Shown: one piece after another, positions 35,096-46,013 of the stretch
Layout of the letters: the number at the start of each line of letters is the position of its first letter
Numbering within the stretch: the first letter of the stretch is position 1
Assembly (NCBI GenBank): GCA_913056365.1
Contig: CAJXLT010000010.1
Location: 1-64,000, forward strand
Length of the DNA: 64,000 nt
Source: an uncultured Paenibacillaceae bacterium
GTDB lineage: Bacteria; Bacillota; Bacilli; Paenibacillales; K13
Reading direction: 5' to 3'
Made by a program: the position numbers and the translations under genes
The notes under the pieces: model-generated
Told to the model about the DNA's origin: nothing
Databases searched by the model: none
The model's input: only the letters and a program-made list of their open reading frames with translations

Positions 35096-35476
35096 TCACG
35101 CATTCATATGCGGTTCAGCAAGCTGATCGTTAACCGCCATTCGCAGCTCATCAATGTCAAAGGGCTTGGTGAAGTGCATGAGTGCACCGAGTGCGGTAGC
35201 TTCATTAATCATGTCCAGCTCGCCGTATGCCGTCATCATGATGACCTTCGCCTCACTGTCGATCGTCTTGATATGCTTCAAGATCTCCAGTCCGTCCATC
35301 CCCGGAATCTTCATATCCAGCAAGACCAAGTCCGGCTTCTCCTTCTCGACAATGTCTAAGGCTAATTTGCCGTTAGAAGCTTGAAACGTCTCGTAGCCTT
35401 CACTGCTGAACACCTCAACCAATAACACTCGAATTCCGTTCTGATCATCTACGATTAACACTTTCTTCTTCTCCAA
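35096..35476 (-). CDS. spo0F: Sporulation phosphotransferase Spo0F
   Basis: A 126-residue single-domain receiver of the phosphorelay: it takes phosphate from sensor kinases and passes it to Spo0B. The acidic pair Asp10/Asp11, phospho-Asp54 (VLLDMKIPG), MTAYGE Thr and FTKPFD Lys are all present. Starting at TTG (35474-35476), with GGAGG eight bases upstream, puts the acceptor at residue 54, exactly as in B. subtilis; the ATG at 35494 would add six residues and overlap that site. A sigma-H-like promoter is upstream. Monocistronic: terminators on both sides. Confidence 0.95.
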   Translation of the reverse strand: MEKKKVLIVDDQNGIRVLLVEVFSSEGYETFQASNGKLALDIVEKEKPDLVLLDMKIPGMDGLEILKHIKTIDSEAKVIMMTAYGELDMINEATALGALMHFTKPFDIDELRMAVNDQLAEPHMNA

Positions 35477-35554
35477 CAGAATTACCTCCGCCATACTATA
35501 CTAGACTAGACGTGCCCATGCTAACGTTGGTAAAACCTAAGTTGTCCTAGTACA

Positions 35555-35582
35555 CATTCGCTGCTGACGAAGGATATCCTGC
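35555..35582 (-). promoter_or_regulatory. Sigma-H-like promoter of spo0F
   Basis: Minus-strand GCAGGATAT, 11 nt, AGCGAATGT. It fits the sigma-H consensus except one base after GAAT. In B. subtilis spo0F is known to be transcribed by sigma-H, which supports the call. Confidence 0.65.
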
Positions 35583-35603
35583 ATGGCAGAAGAAAAAAAT
35601 GTA

Positions 35604-37223
<1,620 letters not shown>

Positions 37224-37238
37224 TCAGTATGAGCCCAT

Positions 37239-37293
37239 AAAAGAACCCGCGAAACCCTGCGGCGATCGGCCGCTTGCGGACTCTATTCGCGGG
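37239..37293 (-). terminator. Terminator-like hairpin in the pyrG leader (possible attenuator)
   Basis: CCCGCGAA pairs perfectly with TTCGCGGG around an inner stem rich in GCGGC/GCCGC, followed by TTCTTTT; the ribosome site comes about 25 bases later. A separate terminator for rpoE lies upstream, so this second one probably serves control of pyrG. I did not find the GGGC transcription start used for reiterative initiation in B. subtilis. Confidence 0.65.
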
Positions 37294-37327
37294 ACTCGTC
37301 TATCATGCCGGCACAATCCCGGCCATC

Positions 37328-37365
37328 AAAAAAATAAAGCACACCCGATGTCATCGAGGCACTTT
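37328..37365 (-). terminator. Terminator of rpoE
   Basis: AAAGTGCCTCGATG pairs imperfectly with CATCGGGTGTGCTTT around a short loop, followed by a seven-T run on the minus strand. It is about 100 bases after the rpoE stop. Confidence 0.7.
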
Positions 37366-37463
37366 AATCGAACGATTAAATATATTGTAAATGATTAGCC
37401 CATGCAATAGTTTACTCTGAGAAAAAGGGGATGTCAAGCGATCATCCCCGCTCCCCTCATGCT

Positions 37464-38018
37464 TTACTTATAGTCATCCTCATCGGACTCTTCACTGTCT
37501 TCTTCGCCATCGGATTCCTCATCCATATCTTCATCGTCCATGTCCTCGTCAACCTCTTCGTCGACGTCATCATCAACCTCATCGTCTATTTCTTCGTCTT
37601 CATTCTCGCTATCGAAATCATCACCGTCAGCTTCTTCGAAGTCGCTGTCGTCATCGGTGTCATCTTCGGTGTATAATTCCTCGTCCTCATCATCGTCTTC
37701 ATCGTTAATAATTCGCGGACGAGTCGCATTGCCTAACGCATCTTCCGCTTTATCCAGCGGATACCAACGCTTCAATCCCCACAAGTTGTTGCCGACACAC
37801 GCGAACCGCCCGTCAATGTTGATCTCTGTGTACAGCTGGGCGATCAAGTCCATCATCTGATCTTCGGCAATCCCCTTGATCTTCGCCACTTCCTGCATCA
37901 AATCGCGGTAATAGTGAGGGGTGTTAGCTGTTTTCAAAATAAGAAAAGCCAAATCTACCATCGGCATTTCTCTTGCTCGTTCCGGAGTTATCTTCAGCGT
38001 CTTCGCACTGCTCATCAT
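37464..38018 (-). CDS. rpoE: DNA-directed RNA polymerase delta subunit
   Basis: A 184-residue protein with the HARE-HTH domain at the N-terminus (about 8-95; FACVGNNLWGLKRWYP) and a disordered Asp/Glu-rich tail from about 110, which displaces nucleic acid from RNA polymerase and raises transcription specificity. The tail is typical. The start used (ATG at 38018) has AAAGGA about seven bases upstream; the GTG two codons earlier is too close to it. Its position before pyrG matches B. subtilis. Confidence 0.92.
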   Translation of the reverse strand: MMSSAKTLKITPERAREMPMVDLAFLILKTANTPHYYRDLMQEVAKIKGIAEDQMMDLIAQLYTEINIDGRFACVGNNLWGLKRWYPLDKAEDALGNATRPRIINDEDDDEDEELYTEDDTDDDSDFEEADGDDFDSENEDEEIDDEVDDDVDEEVDEDMDDEDMDEESDGEEDSEESDEDDYK

Positions 38019-38107
38019 ACGCACTTCCTTTCGGCATTCTTACGTCAACAAGCCGTTATCATCATATAGTTAACCTTATTTTCACGGAAAATGCAACCAA
38101 GATGAGT

Positions 38108-38240
38108 CAATTCTGAATAGAAAAAAGCGAAGAGACCTGTTCATCCCCTCGCCTTCGACTGTATCCGCCCCGTCTGCCGGAAGTAACGAGGCCTTGCTTC
38201 ACCTGCAATGAAAGACCCGAAAGGTCCTCTCTTCATCCTA
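38108..38240 (-). ncRNA. Possible structured RNA or long terminator in the rpoE upstream gap
   Basis: On the minus strand GAAGAGAGGACCT at the 5' side pairs with AGGTCTCTTC at the 3' side, which is followed by GCTTTTTTC. Between them lie further stems: GACCTTTCGGGTC, TTGCAGGTGAAGCAA and a GGCC...GGGC stem. The whole looks like a multi-stem domain of about 120 nt ending in a terminator, within the 349-base gap between rpoE and the S8 protease gene. No known riboswitch signature recognised. It may instead stop antisense read-through from argS. Confidence 0.4.
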
Positions 38241-38367
38241 TGTCCATCCACCGCGTTTGACACCCTTTCCCCGCCTAATCGCCGCCCAATCCGGGCCATC
38301 AACTAACCATCCGCATTCCGGCAACATACAATAGGGAATCAACACTGTCCGGGAGGTTGGACACTTC

Positions 38368-39747
38368 ATGAATACAGATACATGGCTCCAACGGCTGCAC
38401 CGCCATATGGATACGAGAAGCAAGCGTATCCAGCTGATTCGCTTTCGCAAGCGCAAGGATTTCGATCAATGCTTGGCCGCATTGAAGCAGCTGCATGCGC
38501 GTTGGCCGAAGTTGCGTTCGATCGAAACCTTTCCTTTCATTTGCACCTTGCGCTGTTCTCTGAGAACGACTGCCGGCTTGCATGATCCGAAACTGCTATT
38601 TGAGCCTGACTTGAAAATATCGATTCACGCGTATACACCGGTATCTGACTTGCACAAGGGGATGAAGTCGACGCCGCCCCGTATTCCCTGGGGTGTGCGG
38701 CAAATCGGTGCACCTAAGCTGTGGAAGTCAACTAGAGGAGAAGGGATTCGCATTAGTGTCATAGATACAGGCATCGATCCGAGCCATCCGGATTTGAAAG
38801 ACCGTATCCTCGGAGGCATTAATGTACTCCAATCATTCGTTCCGCCTAATGACGATAACGGACATGGCACACACATCGCCGGCACGATTGCGGCTTCTGG
38901 CGGCAGCCAAGGCATGACTGGCGTAGCACCCGCTGCTAGCTTATTCGCTGTCAAATCCTTCGATCGACACGGCTCCGCCTATTTATCAGATATTGTCAAA
39001 GGCATTGAGTGGAGTGTGCACAATAAGATGGACATCATCAATATGAGCTTCGGTATGACAGACACCAGTCCCGCACTGCGTGAGGCTGTCAAACAAGCGG
39101 TGCACGCCGGCATCATTGTGTGTGCGTCGTCGGGCAACGACGGCAAAACCGGCATCATTGACTATCCGGCTCAATACAAAGACACCATCGCCGTTGGCGC
39201 CACAGAGAAAGGACGATACATCGCCTCTTTCAGTAACCGGGGCGAGCGCATTGACATCTACGCTCCAGGTGAGCGCATCGTCTCCACCTGGCCCAAAGGA
39301 CGCTACGAAATACTGAGCGGCACATCGATGGCTACCTCTCATGTGACAGGGCTGATTGCTCTGCTCATGGCCAGCAGGAGGAAGGGCGTCCGTCCTACCA
39401 CTGTGCGCCGGATGCTGCGGCATACTGCCAAGACCGTCCGAAGCCGTACGGAAGGGAGGGCGGGTGACGGGGAGATCGACGGTCCCGCCGCTCTTCAGTA
39501 CCTTCTGGAGCAGTCTAATAAACGCTCGCAGCGAATGAAACGCCGCACTAGACCGCGCGAACGCAAACAGGCCCGTCCGAAGACTGGCCTGAACGGCAGC
39601 AAAGCTGCTGTATCTGCTATGAAGATGGCTGCTACATTCTCTCAGGGGCGGACACGCCGACGAGACGCAGCACATTCTGCAAGACGACTTGCACAGCCTC
39701 TAACAATGCAAGCCGCGCGTGTGTCAAGGCGTCGTCCTCAGTCATAA
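38368..39747 (+). CDS. S8-family subtilisin-like serine protease
   Basis: A 459-residue protease without a normal secretion signal, hence probably cytoplasmic or exported by another route. A prodomain-like N-terminus (about 1-100) precedes the catalytic domain with Asp133 (VIDTGID), His166 ([10 protein letters not shown]) and Ser320 (SGTSMATSH); the oxyanion Asn region CASSGNDG is present. After about 375 comes a tail very rich in Arg and Lys that is not part of the fold. The last 38 codons overlap argS on the other strand by 116 bases. Best ATG has GGGAGG upstream. Confidence 0.85.
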   Translation: MNTDTWLQRLHRHMDTRSKRIQLIRFRKRKDFDQCLAALKQLHARWPKLRSIETFPFICTLRCSLRTTAGLHDPKLLFEPDLKISIHAYTPVSDLHKGMKSTPPRIPWGVRQIGAPKLWKSTRGEGIRISVIDTGIDPSHPDLKDRILGGINVLQSFVPPNDDNGHGTHIAGTIAASGGSQGMTGVAPAASLFAVKSFDRHGSAYLSDIVKGIEWSVHNKMDIINMSFGMTDTSPALREAVKQAVHAGIIVCASSGNDGKTGIIDYPAQYKDTIAVGATEKGRYIASFSNRGERIDIYAPGERIVSTWPKGRYEILSGTSMATSHVTGLIALLMASRRKGVRPTTVRRMLRHTAKTVRSRTEGRAGDGEIDGPAALQYLLEQSNKRSQRMKRRTRPRERKQARPKTGLNGSKAAVSAMKMAATFSQGRTRRRDAAHSARRLAQPLTMQAARVSRRRPQS

Positions 39748-41308
39748 CCCTCTCCGCCTTATAATAGCTGTGGAACTGAGAAGCCAGTTCATACACGTAA
39801 CGGATCAACCGGTGGGGCGCATATTGCTCCGCCGCCACACGCACTTCCTCCTCGAGCTCCGCCAGTTTCTTGAGCAGGGCGAATTCGGACTCCAGTACCA
39901 GCACACTCACATCTGCTGCCTGACCGGATTTCCGCTGAATGCCTTGCTCTTCCGCTTGACGGAAGATGCTGCAGATCCGGGCATGCGCGTACTGTACATA
40001 ATAGACGGGATTGTCATTCGACTGGGAGACGGCCAAGTCCATGTCGAAGTCCAAGTGGGAATCAATTCCCCGCATGGCGAAGAAATAGCGAACGGCATCC
40101 ACACCTACCTCATCCATCAGGTCCTCCATTGTGACAGCCTTCCCTGTTCGCTTGGACATCTTAACCTTGTCCCCGTTCTGGAACAGACTGACCATCTGTG
40201 CGATCAACACCGTGAGGCGTTCAGGTTCATAGCCAAGGGCTTCCATCGCCGCTTTCATACGCGGCACATACCCGTGATGATCGGCTCCCCAAATATTGAT
40301 TAACCGATCGAAGCCCCGCTGGAATTTGTTCTGATGGTAGGCTATGTCTGGCGTCAAGTAGGTGTAGCTGCCATCGTTCTTAATCAGCACACGATCCTTG
40401 TCATCCCCGTAGTCGGTCGTACGAAGCCAGAGCGCATCTTCGTGCTCGAAGGTTTGCTGCTTCTGCTTCAGCTCCTCCAATACTTGTTCCGTCTTGCCCG
40501 CTTCATACAGAGAGGTCTCGCTGAACCATTGATCGAACGAGACACGGAACCGCTTCAAGTCACGCTTGATCTTGTCCAGCTCGCGCTCCAGCCCGTAGCT
40601 GCGGAAGAATGTCCTGCGCTCGTCCTCAGGCATGTCTAGCAGACTGTCGCCCTTCTCCTCAACCAGCTCCTTGGCGAATCGAACGATGTCCTCACCGTGA
40701 TAACCGTCCTCAGGCATATCCGCTTCACGTCCGAGTGCCTGCATGTAACGCGCCTCAATGGATACTGCCAAGTTGGCTACCTGATTGCCAGCGTCATTAA
40801 TATAATATTCGCGTGATATGCGATAACCTGCGAAATCGAGCAGATTGCACAGCGCATCCCCCACTGCGGCTCCGCGAGCGTGACCAAGATGCAGGCTGCC
40901 CGTTGGATTGGCACTCACGAACTCAACCTGAATGCGTTCGCCACCGCCAAGATCGATCCGCCCATAATCGTCTCCTGCCTGCACAATATGCGAAACAATG
41001 CGATGCAAATAACGATTGTCCATGAAAAAGTTAATGAATCCCGGACCTGCTATGTCTACCTTCGACACATGCGCCTTCCCCGTATCCAAGTGCTTCACAA
41101 TCGACTCTGCGATTGCACGCGGATTCTGCCTAGCAATGCGTGTAAGCTGCATGGCCGCATTCGTGGCGAAGTCCCCGTGCTCCTTCTCCTTCGGTGTTTC
41201 CAGTACGATCTCCGGCAGCTCCGCGTCGCCAACCATACCGGAAGCTGTGATGGCCTTCGCTATTTCATCCTTCAACGTCTGCTTGACTTGCTCCATTACA
41301 TTGTTCAT
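39632..41308 (-). CDS. argS: Arginyl-tRNA synthetase
   Basis: A 558-residue class I synthetase: Arg_tRNA_synt N domain, HIGH motif as HLGHARGA (about 138-145), KMSK motif as KMSKRTGK (about 352-355) and the DALR anticodon-binding domain at the end. Normal length. Its ATG overlaps the stop of the DUF1934 gene by four bases, the same pair as ywiB-argS in B. subtilis. The 3' end lies inside the S8 protease frame on the opposite strand. Confidence 0.95.
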   Translation of the reverse strand: MNNVMEQVKQTLKDEIAKAITASGMVGDAELPEIVLETPKEKEHGDFATNAAMQLTRIARQNPRAIAESIVKHLDTGKAHVSKVDIAGPGFINFFMDNRYLHRIVSHIVQAGDDYGRIDLGGGERIQVEFVSANPTGSLHLGHARGAAVGDALCNLLDFAGYRISREYYINDAGNQVANLAVSIEARYMQALGREADMPEDGYHGEDIVRFAKELVEEKGDSLLDMPEDERRTFFRSYGLERELDKIKRDLKRFRVSFDQWFSETSLYEAGKTEQVLEELKQKQQTFEHEDALWLRTTDYGDDKDRVLIKNDGSYTYLTPDIAYHQNKFQRGFDRLINIWGADHHGYVPRMKAAMEALGYEPERLTVLIAQMVSLFQNGDKVKMSKRTGKAVTMEDLMDEVGVDAVRYFFAMRGIDSHLDFDMDLAVSQSNDNPVYYVQYAHARICSIFRQAEEQGIQRKSGQAADVSVLVLESEFALLKKLAELEEEVRVAAEQYAPHRLIRYVYELASQFHSYYKAERVMTEDDALTHARLALLEAVQVVLQNVLRLVGVSAPERM

Positions 41309-41724
41309 CCCTGATCCTCCCGTATCGAAAGCCTAAGCTTGAAATCTCCCGCCCGTTCATCCCCGATCCACAATACATAGGACCAAGAAGCCTGTCCATA
41401 TCCTGCTTCATCTATTGCCAGCTTCCACTGTGTAGTTTGCGTCATTAATGATAAGCGGGTATGAGGGGTATGGTAGAAGCCATTATGCTTGCCATTGTTC
41501 GTAAAAGTCTGTTCCGCCGAGACATCACCGTGGCGAATAATACGAATTTCACTCTTACCCACCTTCACCGTCGTGACCGTATTCCCCATCGCGCTGCTAT
41601 CCGGTTCACGGTAACGGTAATAAGTCGTGTCAGACTTGCGAAACATCTCTGCCCGAGCTGTATGCACTTGGGTCTCCCCTTGATGGCTGCTTGCTATGCG
41701 AATTTCGACCTGCTGCCCTGGCAT
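41305..41724 (-). CDS. YwiB-like DUF1934 beta-barrel protein
   Basis: A 139-residue protein, mostly beta strands (calycin-like fold proposed for the family), function unknown. [12 protein letters not shown] begins the domain and [15 protein letters not shown] ends it. ATG at 41724 has AAGGGA nine bases upstream; a TTG two codons earlier is too near the site. Translationally coupled to argS. Clusters with argS in many Bacillales, so a link to translation or arginine is possible but unproven. Confidence 0.8.
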   Translation of the reverse strand: MPGQQVEIRIASSHQGETQVHTARAEMFRKSDTTYYRYREPDSSAMGNTVTTVKVGKSEIRIIRHGDVSAEQTFTNNGKHNGFYHTPHTRLSLMTQTTQWKLAIDEAGYGQASWSYVLWIGDERAGDFKLRLSIREDQG

Positions 41725-41854
41725 TGTCAATCTTCCCTTACTTGTGAAATAAAATCTACTATATAAATAGGATACTTGTCCAGAATGTGTAGTACGGCAC
41801 TATGTTATAATAATTCCCTTTGCAAAGCAATACAAGCCCCTGCTGCACGCCAGA

Positions 41855-41902
41855 ATAAAAAAAGAAAGCAAGCCCCTTCAATTAAGAAGGAAGGCTTGCT
41901 TC
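41855..41902 (-). terminator. Terminator of the GH5 gene
   Basis: AAGCAAGCCTTCCTTC and GAAGGGGCTTGCTT form a long stem with mismatches around TTAATT, followed by TCTTTTTTT on the minus strand. The gap 41725-41933 holds nothing else clear. Confidence 0.85.
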
Positions 41903-41933
41903 ATGTATCAGCTCGTTCTATCGCATCAAGCTT

Positions 41934-44900
41934 CTATTCCTCGCTCAGCAGTTGCGCGATAACTTGCACACTCTCTGCGCGATTCGCCACACCTTGCGGG
42001 ACGAATAGATTGTCGCCGCGACCTTGCAGCAAGCCAAGCTCCACTGCATTGTCCACCGCCGCTTGCGCCCACGTGCTAATCGCCTCGCTATCCGCGAAGC
42101 CGGCCGCTGCCGAAGCGCCTAATGCTTCGCCCGACTTGTGCGCATAAGCCTTCACAATAATTACCGCCATCTCTTCGCGCGTGATCGTCGCATTCGGTGC
42201 GAATGCGTCAGCACTGCGGCCGGACACAATGCCGGCTTCATAGGCGGCTGCCACCGCTTCCGCATACCACTTGCTTGCATCCACATCCGCGAACGGCGCT
42301 TGTTCGCTCGCTGTTAATCCGAGCGCACGGACGACCAATGCGGCAAATTCTGCTCGCGTCACATGCTGCTTCGGCGCAAACTCATCTGCACGGATTCCTG
42401 CTACAATATTCAGCTCAGCCATACGCTTGATAACATCGGCTGCCCAATAGTCAGCACTCACATCGACGAAACCTGTAACATGATCCTGACTAGGTTCGTC
42501 TGATTGCGCACCCTCTGTCGTCATTCTTACATTGTCTATATAAAGCTTGCCAGCAAAGTCACTTTGTTCATCAGCAAATATCAAAATCATATTGCGAAGG
42601 TCCATATCATCCGTAATGCTTCCAATCGAATGCAGGTCGAATGCAACCGGATAATGATACAGCCCAGCCTCTGTTGCTTCGGCTTGCTCCAATTCAGCCA
42701 GCTTAATTGAGAATGTGTCGGTAGCCTGTGCCCAGTAACCGGCATCCTCTGGCTGGAAGACAAGATGGATAGAGATTGCACCTTCAGTAGCGCGAACTGG
42801 ATTGAGATAGAGATCGAATTGTACATGACTATTGTCGCCGCGTGTCATACCTTCCTTCCAGAAGTCAAGACGCGGTGCAGACGCCCAGCCATCATCAGGC
42901 TTCACCTCAGGGTAGGCAAATTCCCATGACAGCGCCTGTGAGCCGCCTGCTTCCTCAATGGTAAGCGCCGTCTTCACACCTGATTCTCCATGCCACACCC
43001 AGTTTTGTCTCGTACCGTCTTCGAAGTCCGAAGGAAGCACTGCCTCGCCTAGATCAGCATGGACAACGGGCAATTCGATTCTGCTGCCCGAGAATGTAAT
43101 GTTATCCAACCAGATAACGTCCGCATCTTCCGCTCCAACGAACAGAATGACATTATTCAGTATATGACCATCAGCGTTCTCCCCTACAGCTTGTATCGCT
43201 GGAGAATCATCAGCAGTAATCGTCAACACCGCTTTATAAGTGCCATCTTCTTGAAGTTCGAATTGGTCAGCCGTTGCGATTGTTTGCTTCAATGGATTGA
43301 CCCAACTTCCTTGATTTTGCGGAATTGCGGCAATACCTACAGCTGTTGGCTCTTCTACGATCACATCGATCGTCATTTGCTGCGCACCGAGAATACTTGC
43401 TTCCGGATCATAGCCATCTGAAGAGATACGCGCATTACTCCAGAAGTCGCCATCACCCATTGCGTTGCTCGCGCCCATTCCTGAAATTTTCAGTGCGCCA
43501 TTCTCATTCTCAAGCGTAAGATCAGTAACCGGACTATCGCTGTTCAGTCCGAAGCCTTGTGTTGTCCCCTCATCAAAGCTCCATATCACCTCACTGAATG
43601 CATGGCGATCGATCGGGCGATACGGAATCCCTTTCATTCTAGCTCGCATATACTCGCCAGACAGGCTCAATTCCTCGCTTGCCCACAGTTGATCTTCACC
43701 TGGGTTCAGATCTGTCGCTTCAGACTTGCCCATTTCGAACGGGACGAAGGCGCCTGAGGTTTCATTCTTATTCGTTAACGACCAGTTCACCCAACTGATG
43801 TTGTTCTCGTTCAAGAACTCCAACCACACATCGGCTTCCGCCAAGTATGGACCGTTGTTTCCATTCGCTTCGCTCGTCCCCCACTCTGAGACGAAGATCG
43901 CTACGCCATTCTCCAATGCGTACCGAGCATTGCTCATGACGTTCCCTCTATCTTCATTCGGTGTATCCGTCGGGTAGCTCTCTTCCGATGCACCATGTGT
44001 GCCGGAATAGAAGTGTGTCGTATATACGATATTGTTAGAATCGATAGGATCATCTGCGGCCAAGTCTGGACGCTGACTCCAGTTCGGACTTCCTACAATA
44101 ATAATATTGTCTCCTCTATCACGCAGCATGTCCACAATAGGCTCCGCATAGCTCTTAATCGCTTGCCAGCCTGCCGCATCGTTCGTCAAGCCCTTGCCTC
44201 CATTATTATTCGGGCTTGGCTCATTGGCTAATTCCCATATAATGGAATGGAATTTCGGGTGGTCTTGGTACGCATCCGCCAATTCTTCGAAGAAATCATA
44301 TGCACCTGCGTAGACAGGTTCATTCGGGTCACCTGGCGCGTGAACATGCCAGTCCACAATGACATACATATCATGTGCGAATGCATACTCAATGCCGTCC
44401 TTCACAAGATCCTTCAGATCTGGGTTAGTCGCGTATCCGTTCTCCCCTACATACATCGCTAGACGGACAACGTTCGATTCCCAGTCGTTGGACAGTGCGG
44501 CGAAGGCATCATCATTTACGATCTCAGGGAACCATTGCAGACCGTGTGTGCTCATACCGCGCAATTGAATCTTATTGCCCGCTTCATCTGCCAATGTCAT
44601 CTGACCATCAATCTCAGTCACTTGCAGTTCACCGGCTTCCGACGGTTTGCGGACGCGATCGTTATCTAACAGCGCAGGACGATCTGCTTCAGATTGCTCC
44701 GGATCGTATGCGGACTCATCTTCTTCAGCGTCTCCAGTAGACGTAAACCGCACATTGTCAATGAACACTCTGCCGGAGAAATCACTGTCTACATCTGATA
44801 GAACCAGTAAGATGTTACGCAGATCTGTATCATCCTCCACGTCAGGAATGGCGGAGATGTCATATGTCATGGAGAAGTGATACAGTCCGTCATCTGTTTG

Positions 44901-45377
44901 CTCGACATCATCAAGCTCATAGAACTTCACTTGATTGGCACCTACTTGCTTCCAACCGCCATCCGGCTGAAAGATCAGATTAACGTCCATCGCGCCAGTA
45001 GTGCCTGCTTCAACATCCAAGTAGAAATCAAGCTCGACTGTATCGTTGTCACCTCGTGCAAGACCCTCTTGGAACATTGCCAACCGCGGCGCGGATGCCC
45101 AAGCATCCGAAGGCTTCTCCGCTGGATAGGCCAGGGCGAACGACAATGCGTCAGAAGCGTTGGCTTCTTGAAGCGTTAGTGCGGAATCAACACCTGTGTC
45201 TTCTGCCCATATCCAGCCTTGTCTCGTTCCGTCTTCGAAGTCGGATGGAAGCGAGGCTGTTCCTTCTGGTGCTGATGCTGTCTCTTCTGCTGCCATTGCG
45301 ACACCTGCGAACATCGTAGCAACCATTGCAACGGCCATCATGATCGCTAGCATCTTCCTTAATGAGTTATTGTTCAC
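41934..45377 (-). CDS. S-layer-anchored GH5 endoglucanase with binding modules
   Basis: A 1147-residue secreted enzyme. Order: signal peptide (1-29), a beta-sandwich module (about 40-215), GH5 catalytic domain (about 250-560) with acid/base Glu386 in ELANEP and nucleophile Glu498 in FVSEWGT, a CBM17/28-type module (about 600-790), a second copy of the first module (about 795-955), and three SLH repeats (from about 965). The catalytic part resembles GH5_2 endo-beta-1,4-glucanases of alkaliphilic bacilli. The two sandwich modules share LPSDFEDGTRQ and WASAPRL. It should cut soluble or amorphous cellulose at the cell surface. Tandem cre-like sites upstream. Confidence 0.9.
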   Translation of the reverse strand: MNNNSLRKMLAIMMAVAMVATMFAGVAMAAEETASAPEGTASLPSDFEDGTRQGWIWAEDTGVDSALTLQEANASDALSFALAYPAEKPSDAWASAPRLAMFQEGLARGDNDTVELDFYLDVEAGTTGAMDVNLIFQPDGGWKQVGANQVKFYELDDVEQTDDGLYHFSMTYDISAIPDVEDDTDLRNILLVLSDVDSDFSGRVFIDNVRFTSTGDAEEDESAYDPEQSEADRPALLDNDRVRKPSEAGELQVTEIDGQMTLADEAGNKIQLRGMSTHGLQWFPEIVNDDAFAALSNDWESNVVRLAMYVGENGYATNPDLKDLVKDGIEYAFAHDMYVIVDWHVHAPGDPNEPVYAGAYDFFEELADAYQDHPKFHSIIWELANEPSPNNNGGKGLTNDAAGWQAIKSYAEPIVDMLRDRGDNIIIVGSPNWSQRPDLAADDPIDSNNIVYTTHFYSGTHGASEESYPTDTPNEDRGNVMSNARYALENGVAIFVSEWGTSEANGNNGPYLAEADVWLEFLNENNISWVNWSLTNKNETSGAFVPFEMGKSEATDLNPGEDQLWASEELSLSGEYMRARMKGIPYRPIDRHAFSEVIWSFDEGTTQGFGLNSDSPVTDLTLENENGALKISGMGASNAMGDGDFWSNARISSDGYDPEASILGAQQMTIDVIVEEPTAVGIAAIPQNQGSWVNPLKQTIATADQFELQEDGTYKAVLTITADDSPAIQAVGENADGHILNNVILFVGAEDADVIWLDNITFSGSRIELPVVHADLGEAVLPSDFEDGTRQNWVWHGESGVKTALTIEEAGGSQALSWEFAYPEVKPDDGWASAPRLDFWKEGMTRGDNSHVQFDLYLNPVRATEGAISIHLVFQPEDAGYWAQATDTFSIKLAELEQAEATEAGLYHYPVAFDLHSIGSITDDMDLRNMILIFADEQSDFAGKLYIDNVRMTTEGAQSDEPSQDHVTGFVDVSADYWAADVIKRMAELNIVAGIRADEFAPKQHVTRAEFAALVVRALGLTASEQAPFADVDASKWYAEAVAAAYEAGIVSGRSADAFAPNATITREEMAVIIVKAYAHKSGEALGASAAAGFADSEAISTWAQAAVDNAVELGLLQGRGDNLFVPQGVANRAESVQVIAQLLSEE

Positions 45378-45437
45378 GCTGAAACCTCCTAGTAAATGAA
45401 AAATAAGTTGTGAAAACTGCGCCTGCGTTGCATAAAA

Positions 45438-45464
45438 AGAAAACGCTGTCAGAAAACGTTTTCC
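45438..45464 (-). promoter_or_regulatory. Tandem cre-like sites upstream of the GH5 gene
   Basis: Two adjacent copies, AGAAAACGCTGTC and AGAAAACGTTTTC, repeat with a 13-base period. Each fits the CcpA operator with about one mismatch, in opposite best orientations. They lie between the -10 and the start codon, suited to blocking transcription. Confidence 0.55.
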
Positions 45465-45466
45465 AC

Positions 45467-45497
45467 ATTATATAACAAAATGAACATGGCGGACAAG
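45467..45497 (-). promoter_or_regulatory. Likely promoter of the GH5 gene
   Basis: A perfect -10 TATAAT at 45467-45472; the best -35 candidate is TTGTCC at 45492-45497, with a long 19-nt spacer. The cre-like pair begins immediately downstream. Confidence 0.5.
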
Positions 45498-45588
45498 AGG
45501 AACGATGTCGGATTATTTATGAATCTAAGATTATATTTTATCGTTATACACAATCAAAAGATATATGATAGTCAACAAGGAGGGATGA

Positions 45589-45717
45589 ATGATGAAAAAT
45601 TGGATGTTGTCTACAATACTATTTGCTCTTCTTGTAAATACCGTGGGTTCTACAACAATGGGCCAAAATCGAAAAGAACTGCAGAGCAGTTCAAATTTCA
45701 ATCTCTTGAAGAACTGA
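45589..45717 (+). CDS. Possible small exported peptide (42 residues)
   Basis: ATGATG at 45589 follows a perfect AAGGAGG (45577-45583). The product begins MMKNWMLSTILFALLVNTVG, a basic-hydrophobic leader, then a polar tail SSTTMGQNRKELQSSS-like region ending NLLKN. Size and layout resemble pre-Phr or similar signal peptides, but no rap-type gene is next to it. A competing frame from ATG at 45585 encodes a 53-residue peptide with CSSC ending at 45743; it starts only one base after the ribosome site. Either, or neither, may be real. AT-rich compared with neighbours. Confidence 0.35.
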   Translation: MMKNWMLSTILFALLVNTVGSTTMGQNRKELQSSSNFNLLKN

Positions 45718-45826
45718 AAGGAAAAATTAAAAATAAGTCATGATGAACGTACACAAACAACGCCCCGTCATTCCTGCACAAGCAGAAATAATCAGGGCGC
45801 TGCCGACTGAGACGATTGGAAGTAAT

Positions 45827-46013
45827 TATAACGGTCATAGGTGACCGTTATAGGGGTGTATGAGGCGTGTTTGCCAATGTAACGGTCACGGATGACCGTA
45901 AGCGATGAATGGACTGGTCAAAACGACGGTTTTTTGCCGCTAGCGGTCATCGGCGACCGTTAAAAATCAAAAATGCGTGTTTTTTCGCTCTAATGGACAC
46001 GAGTGACCGTCAC
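45827..46013. repeat. Array of four ACGGTCA...TGACCGT palindromes
   Basis: Copy 1 (45827-45852) is a perfect palindrome, TATAACGGTCA and TGACCGTTATA with a four-base centre. Copies 2 (about 45879-45900), 3 (about 45942-45961) and 4 (about 45991-46013) decay stepwise. Spacing is 51-60 bases, and the spacers share GTTTTTTCGCTC-like text before copies 3 and 4. The 846-base gap 45378-46223 otherwise holds the GH5 promoter, the small peptide and an imperfect hairpin near 45758-45801; 46014-46223 shows nothing clear. Confidence 0.8.

Noticed and set aside
37464-37720. Long open frames on the plus strand across the rpoE tail
   Set aside because: They arise from repetitive Asp/Glu codons of the delta subunit read on the other strand.
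45758-45801. Hairpin near GCCCCGTCATTCCTGC as a riboswitch or terminator
   Set aside because: The stem is imperfect and there is no U-tract or conserved aptamer text.
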